Assembly (NCBI RefSeq): GCF_009177095.1
Contig: NZ_AP021861.1
Span: forward strand, 124,001-188,000
Direction of reading: 5' to 3'
Length of the DNA: 64,000 nt
DNA from: Lacipirellula parvula
GTDB taxonomy: Bacteria; Planctomycetota; Planctomycetia; Pirellulales; Lacipirellulaceae
The notes under the pieces were generated by a model. That model was not told the origin of the DNA. It ran no database searches and worked only from the letters and a program-made list of their open reading frames with translations. Both the position numbers and the translations under genes were made by a program. Positions 53,877-62,845 of the stretch are shown here, piece by piece. The stretch's first letter is position 1, and each line of letters starts with the position of its first letter.

Positions 53877-55387
53877 GGTTTGGCCAGCTTGATCTCGAAT
53901 CGCCATGCCGACCCTGAGATGCCGTCGCTGGACGGCAACTCGAGAATCGCCGTGTCGCCGTCGAGGCGATATTGGTACGGCTTGCCGGTCAGCGGATTCA
54001 GGGGAAGCGGGACGGCCTTGATCTCATCGAGAGCTGCGGGAAGCTTGCCCGTCTGGGCGGCATGCATGCGAATCGCTTCGATCGTTTGTAGGGCGTTGAG
54101 TTGCCACTCCAATTTCACCTCCGCACTCCGCACCGACCGCAATGCGGGGAGCATCACCTGAGCGGCCGCTTTTGCGAAGTTACCCTCAAGGGAACTGCCT
54201 CCCCTGAACTCTTCGGAGTCGATCGCCACGCCCTTCAGCTGCGCCACCGGGACGTACCACCACTTCTCCATCACGTCGGCAATCCGGCGGAACTCCCGCG
54301 CGGCGTCGATCGCGAGCACTTGGCCGACCGGCATCGCCTCGACGACCGCGGCCTCCATTCCCGAATCCAACAATCGCTGCTTCGCCGCTGGATAGGCGAG
54401 CACCCCCCACCCCGCCACAGCCAGCCGAGCCGCCTGCGGATCGGGTTGAGCCGAGCCGTTGGCAGAGAGTTGCTGCAAGCTAATGAAGCTATCGGCCAGC
54501 AGTTGCGCCCATTGCTCGGGCGAATGTTGCGCCGTCTCGGGCGACTCCATGAACGGAAAGATGGCGACGTTGAACGACAGCTCATGGCGAATCGACGTCC
54601 GCAGGTCAACGAGCGGCCGCGGCAACTCGGCGATGGCCCAGTAGAGATTCGGCGAGTCGGGCGCGGAGATCAACTCGATCGCTTCGGCGTTCCCCATGCC
54701 GCAGATGGCAAGCCCCACCAATCCGCTGACAATGAAGGGTGACTTCGCCACGTCCTCGCCGAGGCGATAGTTCATCCGCAGCAGATTGATCACTTGCGGA
54801 TAGTCGTGGTCGGCGACGGCCACTCGCGCCGCCAGCATCAGGCCGCGACTGATCGCACGCATCGCTTGAATTTCCGGCAGACGAAACCCGTAGATGTCCG
54901 GGCCTCGCAGTTCGGTGATGATGCCGTGCCCCCAGTCGCAGTCGAGTCGCTCGCTTCCCGGAGCGACGAAGTTGTCGATGATGTCTTGGAAACTCGTTGC
55001 GGCCTGCTTTGCCTTGTCGAGCGGCAGCTTCTCCAGCGGCAGCGTTTGGTCGTACCAGCGATGGACCTCCTCGTCGCCGTACTCTTTCTCCAGACGCTTC
55101 CAGATCGATTCGACGCCTCCTTCGGGGAATGCCCGCGAATAATGCGTTGCCGCGTTACCCGGCTTTAGCTCCCGTTCGCGAAGCGTCAGTCGATGCTTGA
55201 GCGCCGGCACCGGCTCTGCTGCGGGCGTGACGGTCATCTTGAAGACCGTGAGTCCTTGCTGGCCGTCGGCGTCTTGCACCATCGTGAGTTCGCCATGGCT
55301 AATGCTCGGCGAACTTGCGAAGCAGGACGCTGCGACTGCGGCCCACAGCACTCGTTGTGTAATGAGGAAGTGTTTGGATGAGTTCAT
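53873..55387 (-). CDS. Secreted protein of unknown function downstream of a sigma/anti-sigma pair
   Basis: A 504-residue protein with a signal peptide (LWAAVAASCFASSPSISHGE). The start ATG 55385-55387 overlaps the upstream gene's stop by 4 bp and has GGGAG about 8 bp ahead. The mature region is mostly helical (ALKHRLTLRERELKPGNAATHYSRAF; QAMRAISRGLMLAARVAVADHDYPQVINLLRMNYRLGED), and no enzyme motif was found. The position as the last gene of the ECF sigma - putative anti-sigma operon suggests it is part of the same cell-envelope stress response. Related sequences likely exist in other planctomycetes, but none could be checked. Confidence 0.75.
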   Translation of the reverse strand: MNSSKHFLITQRVLWAAVAASCFASSPSISHGELTMVQDADGQQGLTVFKMTVTPAAEPVPALKHRLTLRERELKPGNAATHYSRAFPEGGVESIWKRLEKEYGDEEVHRWYDQTLPLEKLPLDKAKQAATSFQDIIDNFVAPGSERLDCDWGHGIITELRGPDIYGFRLPEIQAMRAISRGLMLAARVAVADHDYPQVINLLRMNYRLGEDVAKSPFIVSGLVGLAICGMGNAEAIELISAPDSPNLYWAIAELPRPLVDLRTSIRHELSFNVAIFPFMESPETAQHSPEQWAQLLADSFISLQQLSANGSAQPDPQAARLAVAGWGVLAYPAAKQRLLDSGMEAAVVEAMPVGQVLAIDAAREFRRIADVMEKWWYVPVAQLKGVAIDSEEFRGGSSLEGNFAKAAAQVMLPALRSVRSAEVKLEWQLNALQTIEAIRMHAAQTGKLPAALDEIKAVPLPLNPLTGKPYQYRLDGDTAILELPSSDGISGSAWRFEIKLAKP

Positions 55388-56037
55388 ATTGAATCTCCCG
55401 AAGGGGTTCGTTCCCACGGCCAGACGACGCGGGGAGGAGCGGGGGCGGCGGGGAGGAGTTCTTGTTGCAGGTTGCGGATTGTTTTCGGCGTGGCAGGCGT
55501 CGGCTCGGCGTCGACGGCGATCTGGTCATTGTGAGAAGCAGACGCCGGTCGATCGAGGCGGCGGAGCGCGAACCATGGGCCTGCAAGGGTGGGCCGTGCA
55601 TTACGAGCGTCGGCGGCTAGGAAGCGATCAAGCTCGCTTAGCAGCGACGGCGTCGTTACGCTGCGATCGCTCGCATCTTGAGCGACGGCCGTCGCAGGAG
55701 CCTCATACACAGCGAGCCGGGGCGTCTCGCCCCCGGCGCGTTCTGGTTCGGAGACTTTACTCTGTTTAGCGCTCGGCCATCCCAGTGTCACCGCCACTGC
55801 AAGAGAGGCCGCCATCGCTGCGCTAGCGCAAGACCACGCTGCGATATGGCGGCGGTCGGGAATCCCTCCCCTGCCCCCTCCCTGCAAGGGAGGGGAACAA
55901 TGCTGCGCCTCGCACGCGGCCCAGCCGGCGCGGTACAGCACCTGATCGCGATCCAAGCGGCTCACCGGCAGCGCTCGCGCCGCGAGCAGCGCCTCGAACG
56001 CCGCCAGTTCCTCTGGTAGTCTCATCTCGTCAGCCAT
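55384..56037 (-). CDS. Putative membrane-bound anti-sigma factor
   Basis: A 217-residue protein starting at ATG 56035-56037, 8 bp after the sigma gene. Residues 1-46 form an N-terminal helical part (ADEMRLPEELAAFEALLAARAL). A single membrane helix lies at about 65-86 (HIAAWSCASAAMAASLAVAVTLG), followed by a Pro/Ala-rich periplasmic part. The layout is typical of anti-sigma factors; no zinc-binding HxxxCxxC motif is seen, so the assignment rests on position and topology. Residues about 47-60 (CSPPLQGGGRGGIP) are encoded by a palindromic repeat. The 4-bp overlap with the next gene suggests coupled translation. Confidence 0.6.
   Translation of the reverse strand: MADEMRLPEELAAFEALLAARALPVSRLDRDQVLYRAGWAACEAQHCSPPLQGGGRGGIPDRRHIAAWSCASAAMAASLAVAVTLGWPSAKQSKVSEPERAGGETPRLAVYEAPATAVAQDASDRSVTTPSLLSELDRFLAADARNARPTLAGPWFALRRLDRPASASHNDQIAVDAEPTPATPKTIRNLQQELLPAAPAPPRVVWPWERTPSGDSI
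55863..55897. repeat. CTCCCTCCCCCTTGAGGGG family fragment inside a coding region
   Basis: TCCCTCCCCTGCCCCCTCCC then TGCAAGGGAGGGGAA; a degenerate copy of the ~105-bp element. It is translated in frame as SPPLQGGGRGG in the putative anti-sigma protein. Confidence 0.7.
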
Positions 56038-56045
56038 GGTTAATC

Positions 56046-56528
56046 TCAGCAAGATTGCGGCTCCCAGTGATTGCGGAGCTGTTCGAGTGCCTGCGTATAG
56101 GTTCGTTGAGCGCTGCTTTTCGATCCGCCGACCAGCTCGGCGATCTCCTGCCATGCGAGCCCGCCCCAAACGCGCAGGACGACGATCTCGCGGGCGGTGG
56201 GTTCGAGCGTCGCCAGCGCATCGTTGAGCCCGGCGGCGTCGGCGGGGTCGGTGGTCGGCGTTGGTCGAGCCGCTCGCACTTCGGCGGCCGAGTGTTCGTG
56301 TGCGGTGCGGCGGCGTTCGGATCGCATCGCGTTGAGGGCGCGGTTCCGCACGACGCGGTAGAGCCACGCCGCGGGGTTGTCGGGCGCCGTCGGCTGCCGG
56401 GCGAGTTCCACGAGGGCTTCCTGCACGCAGTCGTCGGCCGCGGCGGTCCACTGCCGCGCGTAGAGGGCGAGCGCGGCGGCGTGCCGGTCGAGCATCTCGG
56501 CGATTAGCGTGGCGTCGACGCTCGGCAT
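56046..56528 (-). CDS. ECF-type RNA polymerase sigma factor
   Basis: A 160-residue sigma factor. Region 2 (residues about 8-75) has DDCVQEALVELARQP and AAWLYRVVRNRALNAMRSERR, which match the -10 recognition and core-binding pattern. Region 4 (103-155) has ALATLEPTAREIVVLRVWGGLAWQEIAELVGGSKSSAQRTYTQALEQLR, the -35 helix-turn-helix. It directs transcription of a stress regulon, probably including its own operon. The gene is 8 bp ahead of the putative anti-sigma gene and starts at ATG 56526-56528. Confidence 0.88.
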   Translation of the reverse strand: MPSVDATLIAEMLDRHAAALALYARQWTAAADDCVQEALVELARQPTAPDNPAAWLYRVVRNRALNAMRSERRRTAHEHSAAEVRAARPTPTTDPADAAGLNDALATLEPTAREIVVLRVWGGLAWQEIAELVGGSKSSAQRTYTQALEQLRNHWEPQSC

Positions 56529-56676
56529 GGCGATTCCGGGCCGATGGGACGTGGTTCTGCAGAGGAGACACCGCAGCGGGCGGCGTTTGCCCAGGAAAGA
56601 TTCTTCCCGGGCCTTAAAACTCCCAAACCGTGAAAAGTGATTGCGTAGGACGCTGGCTTTGAGAGCCGCGCCTGCG

Positions 56677-57390
56677 TTAAGGCTGCGGGATTGTCAGGCA
56701 CGCCGCGAGTCCGAGCGCCGCGGTCTCGATCCGCAGGATCCGTTCGCCTAAGCCAACTGCCTTCCAACCTGCTGCCGTGGCTGCTTCGACCTCGCCATCG
56801 CTGAGCCCCCCTTCGGGGCCGATGGCCAGGAGCGTCGGCAACTGCTGAGCAAACTCCGCCGCCGTCGGACGAACGCCGGTCGGATGAGCGACCCAGCGGC
56901 GGTGGGTGGGAGTTCCCTCGTCTAGGAGATCGCTTGCAGTCAGCCAGTCGCTCCACCGCATCGGCTCGGCAATCTCCATCAGCCGATTCCGCCCGCACTG
57001 CTTACTCGCCTCGATCACGTACCGGCCGAGCTTATCGCCCCCCTGCTTCTCGCTCCGTTCCGTGACGAGGGGCACGATCCGCGTGACGCCGAGCTCGACC
57101 GATTTTTCGACGATCCATCGCTGGCGGTCACCCTTCGGCAGCGCGACGCCAAGCACCAGCGGCTGCGGCAGTTCGCGATCGACGAGCCGGCTTTCCAGAA
57201 TCGCCAGCTCCACCGTCGACCGCTTGCACGCGACCACTTCGGCGTCGAACTCCTGCCCCGAGCCATCGAACAGCGTCACCGCCATCCCCGGCGTCGCCCG
57301 CAGCACATGGAGCAAGTGATGGGCTTCGTTGCCGTCGAGGGTCGCCTGGTCGCCCGTGATGGGAGCGTCGGAATAGCAGCGGCGGGCCAT
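56677..57390 (-). CDS. rsmE: 16S rRNA (uracil1498-N3)-methyltransferase RsmE
   Basis: A 237-residue SPOUT-class methyltransferase. The start ATG 57388-57390 gives MARRCYSDAPI, a typical RsmE beginning. Motifs: HHLLHVLRATPG near 25, VEKSVELGVTRIVPL near 95, and the SAM-binding knot AIGPEGGLSDGEV near 188 with RILRIETAALG near 217. It methylates N3 of U1498 in 16S rRNA. The longer upstream frame overlaps the divergent ATPase gene and is shadow. The shared 138-bp region with the ATPase at 57529 holds divergent promoters I could not place. Confidence 0.9.
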   Translation of the reverse strand: MARRCYSDAPITGDQATLDGNEAHHLLHVLRATPGMAVTLFDGSGQEFDAEVVACKRSTVELAILESRLVDRELPQPLVLGVALPKGDRQRWIVEKSVELGVTRIVPLVTERSEKQGGDKLGRYVIEASKQCGRNRLMEIAEPMRWSDWLTASDLLDEGTPTHRRWVAHPTGVRPTAAEFAQQLPTLLAIGPEGGLSDGEVEAATAAGWKAVGLGERILRIETAALGLAACLTIPQP

Positions 57391-57528
57391 GGCGAGGTTC
57401 TGATTCGAGGGGGTGCTAGCACAAACGGTGCGGCGGAGTGGCGCACCGACGCAAGTTCCGCCGTCGCTGGCGCCGATGGAACAGGCAGCATTCTGTCTGC
57501 CGTCGAGCCGTCGCTCAAGAGACTCGCC

Positions 57529-58335
57529 ATGTACCACGCCCATTGGGGCCTCGAACGCTCGCCATTCGCGGGCGGCGAGGGCCTGCCGTTCTTCGAAGGC
57601 GAAGGCCAAACCGAGGCGATCGCTCGGCTGCGCTACGTCGCCGAACAACGGCGGCATGCTTTGCTCCTCGCTGGGCGGGGCGTCGGAAAGACGGCGCTGC
57701 TGCGGCAATTCGCCGAGACTCGCCGGTACGAAGGGCTTCAGACCGCGATGATGAGCCTGGCCGGGCTCTCGCCGCGAGAGTTTCTGTGGCAAGCTGCGGC
57801 TCAGCTCGCACTGGGCCCGAAGTCGAGCGATGACGTGGTGCAATTATTCCGCCGGATCACCGACCACGGCTCGGCCGTGGGCTGGGGCGCCGGCGCTGCG
57901 ACGGCGCTACTACTCGACGACGCCGATCAGGCTGGCGCCGACGTCCGCCTGCAACTGCTGCGGTTGCTGAGCCTCGCCAGCGGGACGACCCCCTGGTTGA
58001 CCGTGGTGCTCGCCGCGACGCAGACCGGCGCCCGACGGATGGGCGACGAGTTGCTCGACGCCCTCGACCTGCGGGTCGAGCTGGAGCCATGGAGCGAACC
58101 CGAGATGGTCGGCTATATCCAGCACGCCCTGCTGGCCGCGGGAGCGGAGCAGCCGATCTTCGACGATGAGGCGCTTGGCGCCTTACACGCCCTCTCGGAC
58201 GGCGTGCCGCGGAAGATCAACCGGCTGGCTGACCACGCCCTGCTCGGCGCGGCGGCGGAAGGTCGCGATACGATCGATGCGGCGATGATCGAAGCGGCGC
58301 ACGATGCGCTGAGTTGGACGACGACGGGTTCTTAG
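57529..58335 (+). CDS. ExeA/GspA-like AAA ATPase
   Basis: A 268-residue P-loop ATPase with Walker A GRGVGKTALL (near residue 49) and Walker B ALLLDDADQ (near 125). The N-terminus MYHAHWGLERSPFAGGEG is the usual ExeA/MshM start, with FFEGEGQTEAIARL. ExeA helps assemble or regulate type II secretion machinery in other bacteria by peptidoglycan remodelling, but this protein lacks the C-terminal peptidoglycan-binding region, so that part of the role is unlikely. The C-terminal winged-helix-like DGVPRKINRLADHAL matches the AAA_22 family. Start ATG 57529. Confidence 0.82.
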   Translation: MYHAHWGLERSPFAGGEGLPFFEGEGQTEAIARLRYVAEQRRHALLLAGRGVGKTALLRQFAETRRYEGLQTAMMSLAGLSPREFLWQAAAQLALGPKSSDDVVQLFRRITDHGSAVGWGAGAATALLLDDADQAGADVRLQLLRLLSLASGTTPWLTVVLAATQTGARRMGDELLDALDLRVELEPWSEPEMVGYIQHALLAAGAEQPIFDDEALGALHALSDGVPRKINRLADHALLGAAAEGRDTIDAAMIEAAHDALSWTTTGS

Positions 58336-58383
58336 CCGATACGTTCGCTGCGCTTGAACTTAGAGCAGCGGCTGGGCGTAAGG

Positions 58384-61300
58384 TTAGTCGTTCAGTTGTG
58401 ACAAGATTTCGTCCCAAGAGAGCCGCACCTGCCCGATCCGCCGCGACAGGCGGTCGGAGGACGAGACGTGGGTTAGCTTCGACCGCGCCTCGGTCACTTC
58501 GTCTTCCAGGGCCGAGAGCCAATCGGGGACGTCGAGCCCGGCGCCGTGCGGTTCGCTGACTAGTTCGGCGATCTCGCTTTCTAACGCGGTGAATGCTTCC
58601 TGCCGCTCGGCTTCGTCGCCATCCATTGCCGGTTCGACCATCGCCCGTAGTCCGTCGATCACCAGCGGGCGGATGAAGCGTTCGCTCAGGCGGTCGGCGA
58701 TCGTCGGCAGCTGCATGCCATACTCGTTCGCGAGGGCGTTGAGCCGCGCGATATGGAGGTCGGCCGCCTCGCTCGTCCGTTCGGCGAACGCTTGGCGCCA
58801 AATCTCGGCGGCAGATTCTTGCCCCTGCCGCACGAGAATCTCGTGGGCCCAAACGACGGGCTTCAGATTCCACGCGATACGGTCGTAAGCGGCCCGCTGG
58901 CGCAGGAAGTCGATGAACATGTAGAGCAATTCGCCGTGGTCGCTCTGCGTCGTCGTCGTGTTGTAGTCGCGGTAGGCGCGGTAGTTCTCGACGACCGCTT
59001 CGATGGCGATCGACAGCAACTCAACGACGTCGTCGCGATCCCACTGTTCGTCGATCTCGCTGAGGAGCTTGATATTTTCCATCGCGTCTTCGTCGACGCT
59101 CAGCGAGATCAGCCAATCGGCGACTCCCTGATGGAGAATCCCGCGGAGGTTGCCGAGGCTGAGGAACTTTTGCGTGAACAGGTCGGCGCCGTAGCGCTGA
59201 ACAAAGGTCACGAACCGCGGCCAGTAGTCGGCCGGGACGGCGAGTTTTTCGACGATGCTCAGCCGCAGCGTTTTGCTGTGGGTGAGCCAGTGGTCGAGTT
59301 GTCGCTCCGTGAGCTGTTGCAGCACGTCGACGAGGATGTGATCGGCGTCGCGATCGGTCTCTTCCTCGCTCGGCTCTTCCCAATCGCTCGCCGACTCGAC
59401 AATCGCACGGACGATCGACTGGTAGCCGACTTCGAACAGGCTGTCGAATTCGGTGACGGCCCCCTGTCCCACGGGGTTGGTGCTTTCGAGTTCCTGGGCG
59501 AGTTGGAGCAGCTGGCATGTCTCGCGGATCAAGCCAAGCCGCGGCAACCAACCGAGGAGGTCGTGCAGCAGTCGTTGGATCGAGCGAGTGACGACGACCT
59601 GCTTCGGGATGCCGCCGCGTGAATGGGGGACGTACAGCAACTGCCGCGGCGTGAGTGCTTTGAGGAAGTCGTCCCAAACGGCGCGAACCTGGTCGGGGTC
59701 GCCGGCCAGCACGGCTCGCAACAGCGAGACCGACACCGCGTCGATCGGATCGCCGAACCGTTCGGCGTCGCGGGCGTCGTTGCGCGTCGTCATCAATAGC
59801 CGCGCAGCTGTGGCGGTTTCGACGCAGGTGCCAACGATTTTCTGAATGAGGGCGTCTTTGATCGTCCGCAGGCGGTCGAATTCGACGAGCGATTCGTGCG
59901 AGCCGCTCGGTTGGCGAAAGCGGTAGCGGTGAACGGCTTCGAGAAGTTCGAGCAGTTGGCGGTAATTGTTGCCCGCCTGGTTGAGCCACTGTTCGAGAAT
60001 CTCCGCGCGTTCCGGCCGCTGAGCGTCGCCGCCCCAGGTGATCGCCGCGTGCTTCCAGAGACGGGCGACCGTGTTGAGGAAGCTGAGCCGTTGCTCAAGG
60101 CGATCGGCTTCGTATTCCCACTCGGTGCAGAGGGGCTCGACGCCGTCGTCGACGATGTCGCCTTCGATGCCATCGTCGGTCGTGTCGCGGAAGGTGACGT
60201 CGTCATAAGCGGCGTCGAAGATGTCGCGCTCTTCGTCGTCGTCATCTTCTTCGCCTTCGATCGCTTCGTCGAATTCGCCTTCATCGTCGAATTCGTATTC
60301 GTAGTCGGCATCGTCGTCGAAGTCATCGTCGTCGGCGGGATCGCCGAAGGGGATGTCGTCGTCGAGCAACGCGGAGCCGACGCCCCCGCCGCCGATTTGC
60401 AGCGTGGGCGCTTGCCAGTATTCCTCGGCGTTGGCTTCGAGGTAGCCGAAGAACGCGGCGATCTGCGGCCAGTGGTCGCCGTCGCCGGCGTGTTGCTGCG
60501 ATTCGACGGTGGCAAGCCACTGGAACGCAAGCGGGTGGAACGAGATGTCGCCATCTTCCAGCGGCGTGCGATCGCGCTGGTTGACCCACTGCATCATCAG
60601 CGCCCGCGCCGCGACGACGTCGCCGTGGTCGAGAAGCGCTTCGATGACGAGCTGGAACGCCTTCGAAGAATCGAACTGGTCGACGAACAGCCGCCAGAAG
60701 GCGATGTCGCCGGCCGCGGCGCCGGCCTTATGCCAGGCGTTGAGGGCGCCCGACACGAGGTTCGCCGAGACTTCAATTTCCTTCGCCACGAGCCGCTTCA
60801 CGCCTTCGATCGTGGAGGAAGCGAACTGATCCCACCACATTGCGAGCCGCGTGAGGACGGTCGAGAAGCGAGTTTCCAGCGTCGTGTTGTCGACGGCGGC
60901 GGCTTCGCTCCAGGCGCGGGCGGCGAGATCGAGAATCTGCTCGACGAGTTCGATCAGTTCGTCGACGCGCCAGTCGTGGACCGTGTTCTCCATTGCGGGG
61001 AACAGGCTGAAGTTGGCGGCAAAGCCGACGATGTTCCACGGGTCGACCAGGGCGCCGCACTCAATGGCGCGATGGAGGAGCGCTTCGACCTGTTCCAGAT
61101 CTTCCACGACCGGCTCAAGTTCGTCGCGATCGAGTGCGTCGTGCCCCGAGGTGAGCCGGCAGTAAATCGCCGTGAGCATTCGCGCCGAGGCGACGCGGAC
61201 GGAGTCGGCCTGTTTGAGCGCGGCCTCCGTACGGCCCATACGGGCGAACAGCAGCGCCAGGTGAACTCGCTGCAGTTGGATCGCACGGCGGCGGGCCAGT

Positions 61301-62412
61301 TCGTGGTTGAGGTGTTGTCGCGCGCCGCCGAACGGTTGGCGGGTGCGTACCGCTTCATCACGAAGCCGATCGCCATGCGGACCGGCGGCGCTCTCCAGCA
61401 ACTGGCGATAGAAGTCGTCGCGGTACGAGGCGATCACCGGCAGCAGCGTCGAGAGCGTCACCGACGAATCGTGCCGGTTGGGCGAGTCGCCGCTGGTGCC
61501 CGAGGCCATCAAGATCGTCCCCGCCAGCACCGCGGCTGCTTCGTCGATGCGGTCGTTCGGGTCGATCCCCGCCGGGCAGTGGCGCGGATCGCAGCGCGTA
61601 AGCAGCGCGTCGAGCGTCACCTGCTGCAGCACGAACCGCGAGTAGTAACCCGCGTTCGAAATGTGGTGCGTGTCCCACTGGCCGAAGTGGTAGTTGGGGC
61701 GGCGATTAACCGGGTGATCGAAATCGTATGCCCGCGGGTCGAGGGCGACCTCTTCGAGCCGATCGAGATCGAACCACGCCCGCGAGAGGATCTCGGGATC
61801 AGCGTTGCGGAGGATCTCAAGGGCGCGAGAGACAATCGCCTCGTAGCGGCCGGTGGCGACGCCCGCTCCGCGGACGAACAGCGGTACGGGGCGAACGAAT
61901 TCATGGGGGTAGGGATCGCTGCGGGCGCCCGATTCCAGCACCGCGGTGGGGCGGTAGCCGACGTAATCGTTGAGCTGAGCGATCGCCGCGTCGATGATTC
62001 GTTCGGTTTCGTTCCAGGGGCCCCCTTGGGCGAGAATCGCCTCGCATGCCCGGCCGATGAAGAACGGGCGGTAGAGTTCCCACGGGTGCTGGTGGTGCAG
62101 CAGGTCGCGGTGAAATTCGCAGTAGGCCTTCGGGAGCTTGTCGGTGGCGAGCGCGATCACCGCGCGGGCTTGCTTCGAATCGGCGAAGGCGCCGCTACTT
62201 TTCTGGAGTCGGTCGACGGCCCCGAGTAGCCAGCGGCCGAGGGTGGGCAGGACGTCCTCGGGGGGGGCTTGGCTTTCGATGGCGCGGAACAGGCCGTTCA
62301 GATTGGCCAAAAACTTCGGATCGCTCGTCCCCGCCGAGAAGTTGAGATAGCCGACCGCCTCGTCGAGCAGTGCCGTGGCAGCGGCGTCGGGGCTTGGCGG
62401 CGGAGAGCTCAC
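58384..62412 (-). CDS. Very large helical protein of unknown function
   Basis: A 1342-residue product if GTG 62410-62412 is used; a TTG at 62466 would add 18 Pro-rich residues. It has no signal peptide or membrane helix I can see. The sequence is mostly alpha-helical with many Leu, Glu and Ala runs, as in solenoid proteins. Near residues 700-760 lies an acidic linker of Asp and Glu (DDDIPFGDPADDDDFDDDADYEYEF), joining two large halves. The N-terminus has LLDEAVGYLNFSAGTSDPKFLANLN. No known domain was recognised. Function unknown. Its length and the apparently intact frame argue for selection. It ends 48 bp from the ATPase gene end, convergent with it. Confidence 0.75.
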   Translation of the reverse strand: MSSPPPSPDAAATALLDEAVGYLNFSAGTSDPKFLANLNGLFRAIESQAPPEDVLPTLGRWLLGAVDRLQKSSGAFADSKQARAVIALATDKLPKAYCEFHRDLLHHQHPWELYRPFFIGRACEAILAQGGPWNETERIIDAAIAQLNDYVGYRPTAVLESGARSDPYPHEFVRPVPLFVRGAGVATGRYEAIVSRALEILRNADPEILSRAWFDLDRLEEVALDPRAYDFDHPVNRRPNYHFGQWDTHHISNAGYYSRFVLQQVTLDALLTRCDPRHCPAGIDPNDRIDEAAAVLAGTILMASGTSGDSPNRHDSSVTLSTLLPVIASYRDDFYRQLLESAAGPHGDRLRDEAVRTRQPFGGARQHLNHELARRRAIQLQRVHLALLFARMGRTEAALKQADSVRVASARMLTAIYCRLTSGHDALDRDELEPVVEDLEQVEALLHRAIECGALVDPWNIVGFAANFSLFPAMENTVHDWRVDELIELVEQILDLAARAWSEAAAVDNTTLETRFSTVLTRLAMWWDQFASSTIEGVKRLVAKEIEVSANLVSGALNAWHKAGAAAGDIAFWRLFVDQFDSSKAFQLVIEALLDHGDVVAARALMMQWVNQRDRTPLEDGDISFHPLAFQWLATVESQQHAGDGDHWPQIAAFFGYLEANAEEYWQAPTLQIGGGGVGSALLDDDIPFGDPADDDDFDDDADYEYEFDDEGEFDEAIEGEEDDDDEERDIFDAAYDDVTFRDTTDDGIEGDIVDDGVEPLCTEWEYEADRLEQRLSFLNTVARLWKHAAITWGGDAQRPERAEILEQWLNQAGNNYRQLLELLEAVHRYRFRQPSGSHESLVEFDRLRTIKDALIQKIVGTCVETATAARLLMTTRNDARDAERFGDPIDAVSVSLLRAVLAGDPDQVRAVWDDFLKALTPRQLLYVPHSRGGIPKQVVVTRSIQRLLHDLLGWLPRLGLIRETCQLLQLAQELESTNPVGQGAVTEFDSLFEVGYQSIVRAIVESASDWEEPSEEETDRDADHILVDVLQQLTERQLDHWLTHSKTLRLSIVEKLAVPADYWPRFVTFVQRYGADLFTQKFLSLGNLRGILHQGVADWLISLSVDEDAMENIKLLSEIDEQWDRDDVVELLSIAIEAVVENYRAYRDYNTTTTQSDHGELLYMFIDFLRQRAAYDRIAWNLKPVVWAHEILVRQGQESAAEIWRQAFAERTSEAADLHIARLNALANEYGMQLPTIADRLSERFIRPLVIDGLRAMVEPAMDGDEAERQEAFTALESEIAELVSEPHGAGLDVPDWLSALEDEVTEARSKLTHVSSSDRLSRRIGQVRLSWDEILSQLND

Positions 62413-62738
62413 GATGGCTTCGTTCAGGGGTGGAGGGAACGGCCGCCCGGTTGGGGGCGTTCGCAATGGGGGTGTGTGCCGGGTTCCGAGCCGGCCCGCA
62501 ATCAGTTGGCTGAAAAGGGCGCGGGTTGGGGGTAGGTGCCAAACCGCCTAAATTTGGCCAGTTCCTTCGGGCCGACCTGTATCGTAAGGGACGGGCTGCG
62601 GGCTGGTCTAGGCATGAAACGTGCTTCGGCCCCTGTCTGGTCCCGTGGATTCGGCGGAGAGCGAGGTCGACTGCGCGATTCCATGAATATGAACATTGCG
62701 TGAGCGTGGTACGGCGGCTGAACAGGGCCGAGAAGTCT

Positions 62739-62767
62739 TTGTCCCGTCGATTTTAGCTGATTACACT
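62739..62767 (+). promoter_or_regulatory. Candidate sigma70 promoter for the right-end propeller gene
   Basis: TTGTCC (62739-62744), a 17-bp spacer and TACACT (62762-62767), giving a leader of about 70 nt before ATG 62846. The rest of the 62413-62738 gap shows no gene; a divergent promoter for the large protein gene must lie in it. Confidence 0.45.
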
Positions 62768-62845
62768 AGGCAGCTGAGACCCGCGTGATATTTCGACGAC
62801 CGATCTTCGCCACTTGCGCCCCTTTCGTACGACGAGACTGCCAGG

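Noticed and set aside
59896-62229. 777-codon plus-strand open frame opposite the large helical protein gene
   Set aside because: It is antisense to a longer intact frame with a coherent helical sequence; the product here is an Arg/Val/Asp-rich shadow, typical of GC-rich DNA.
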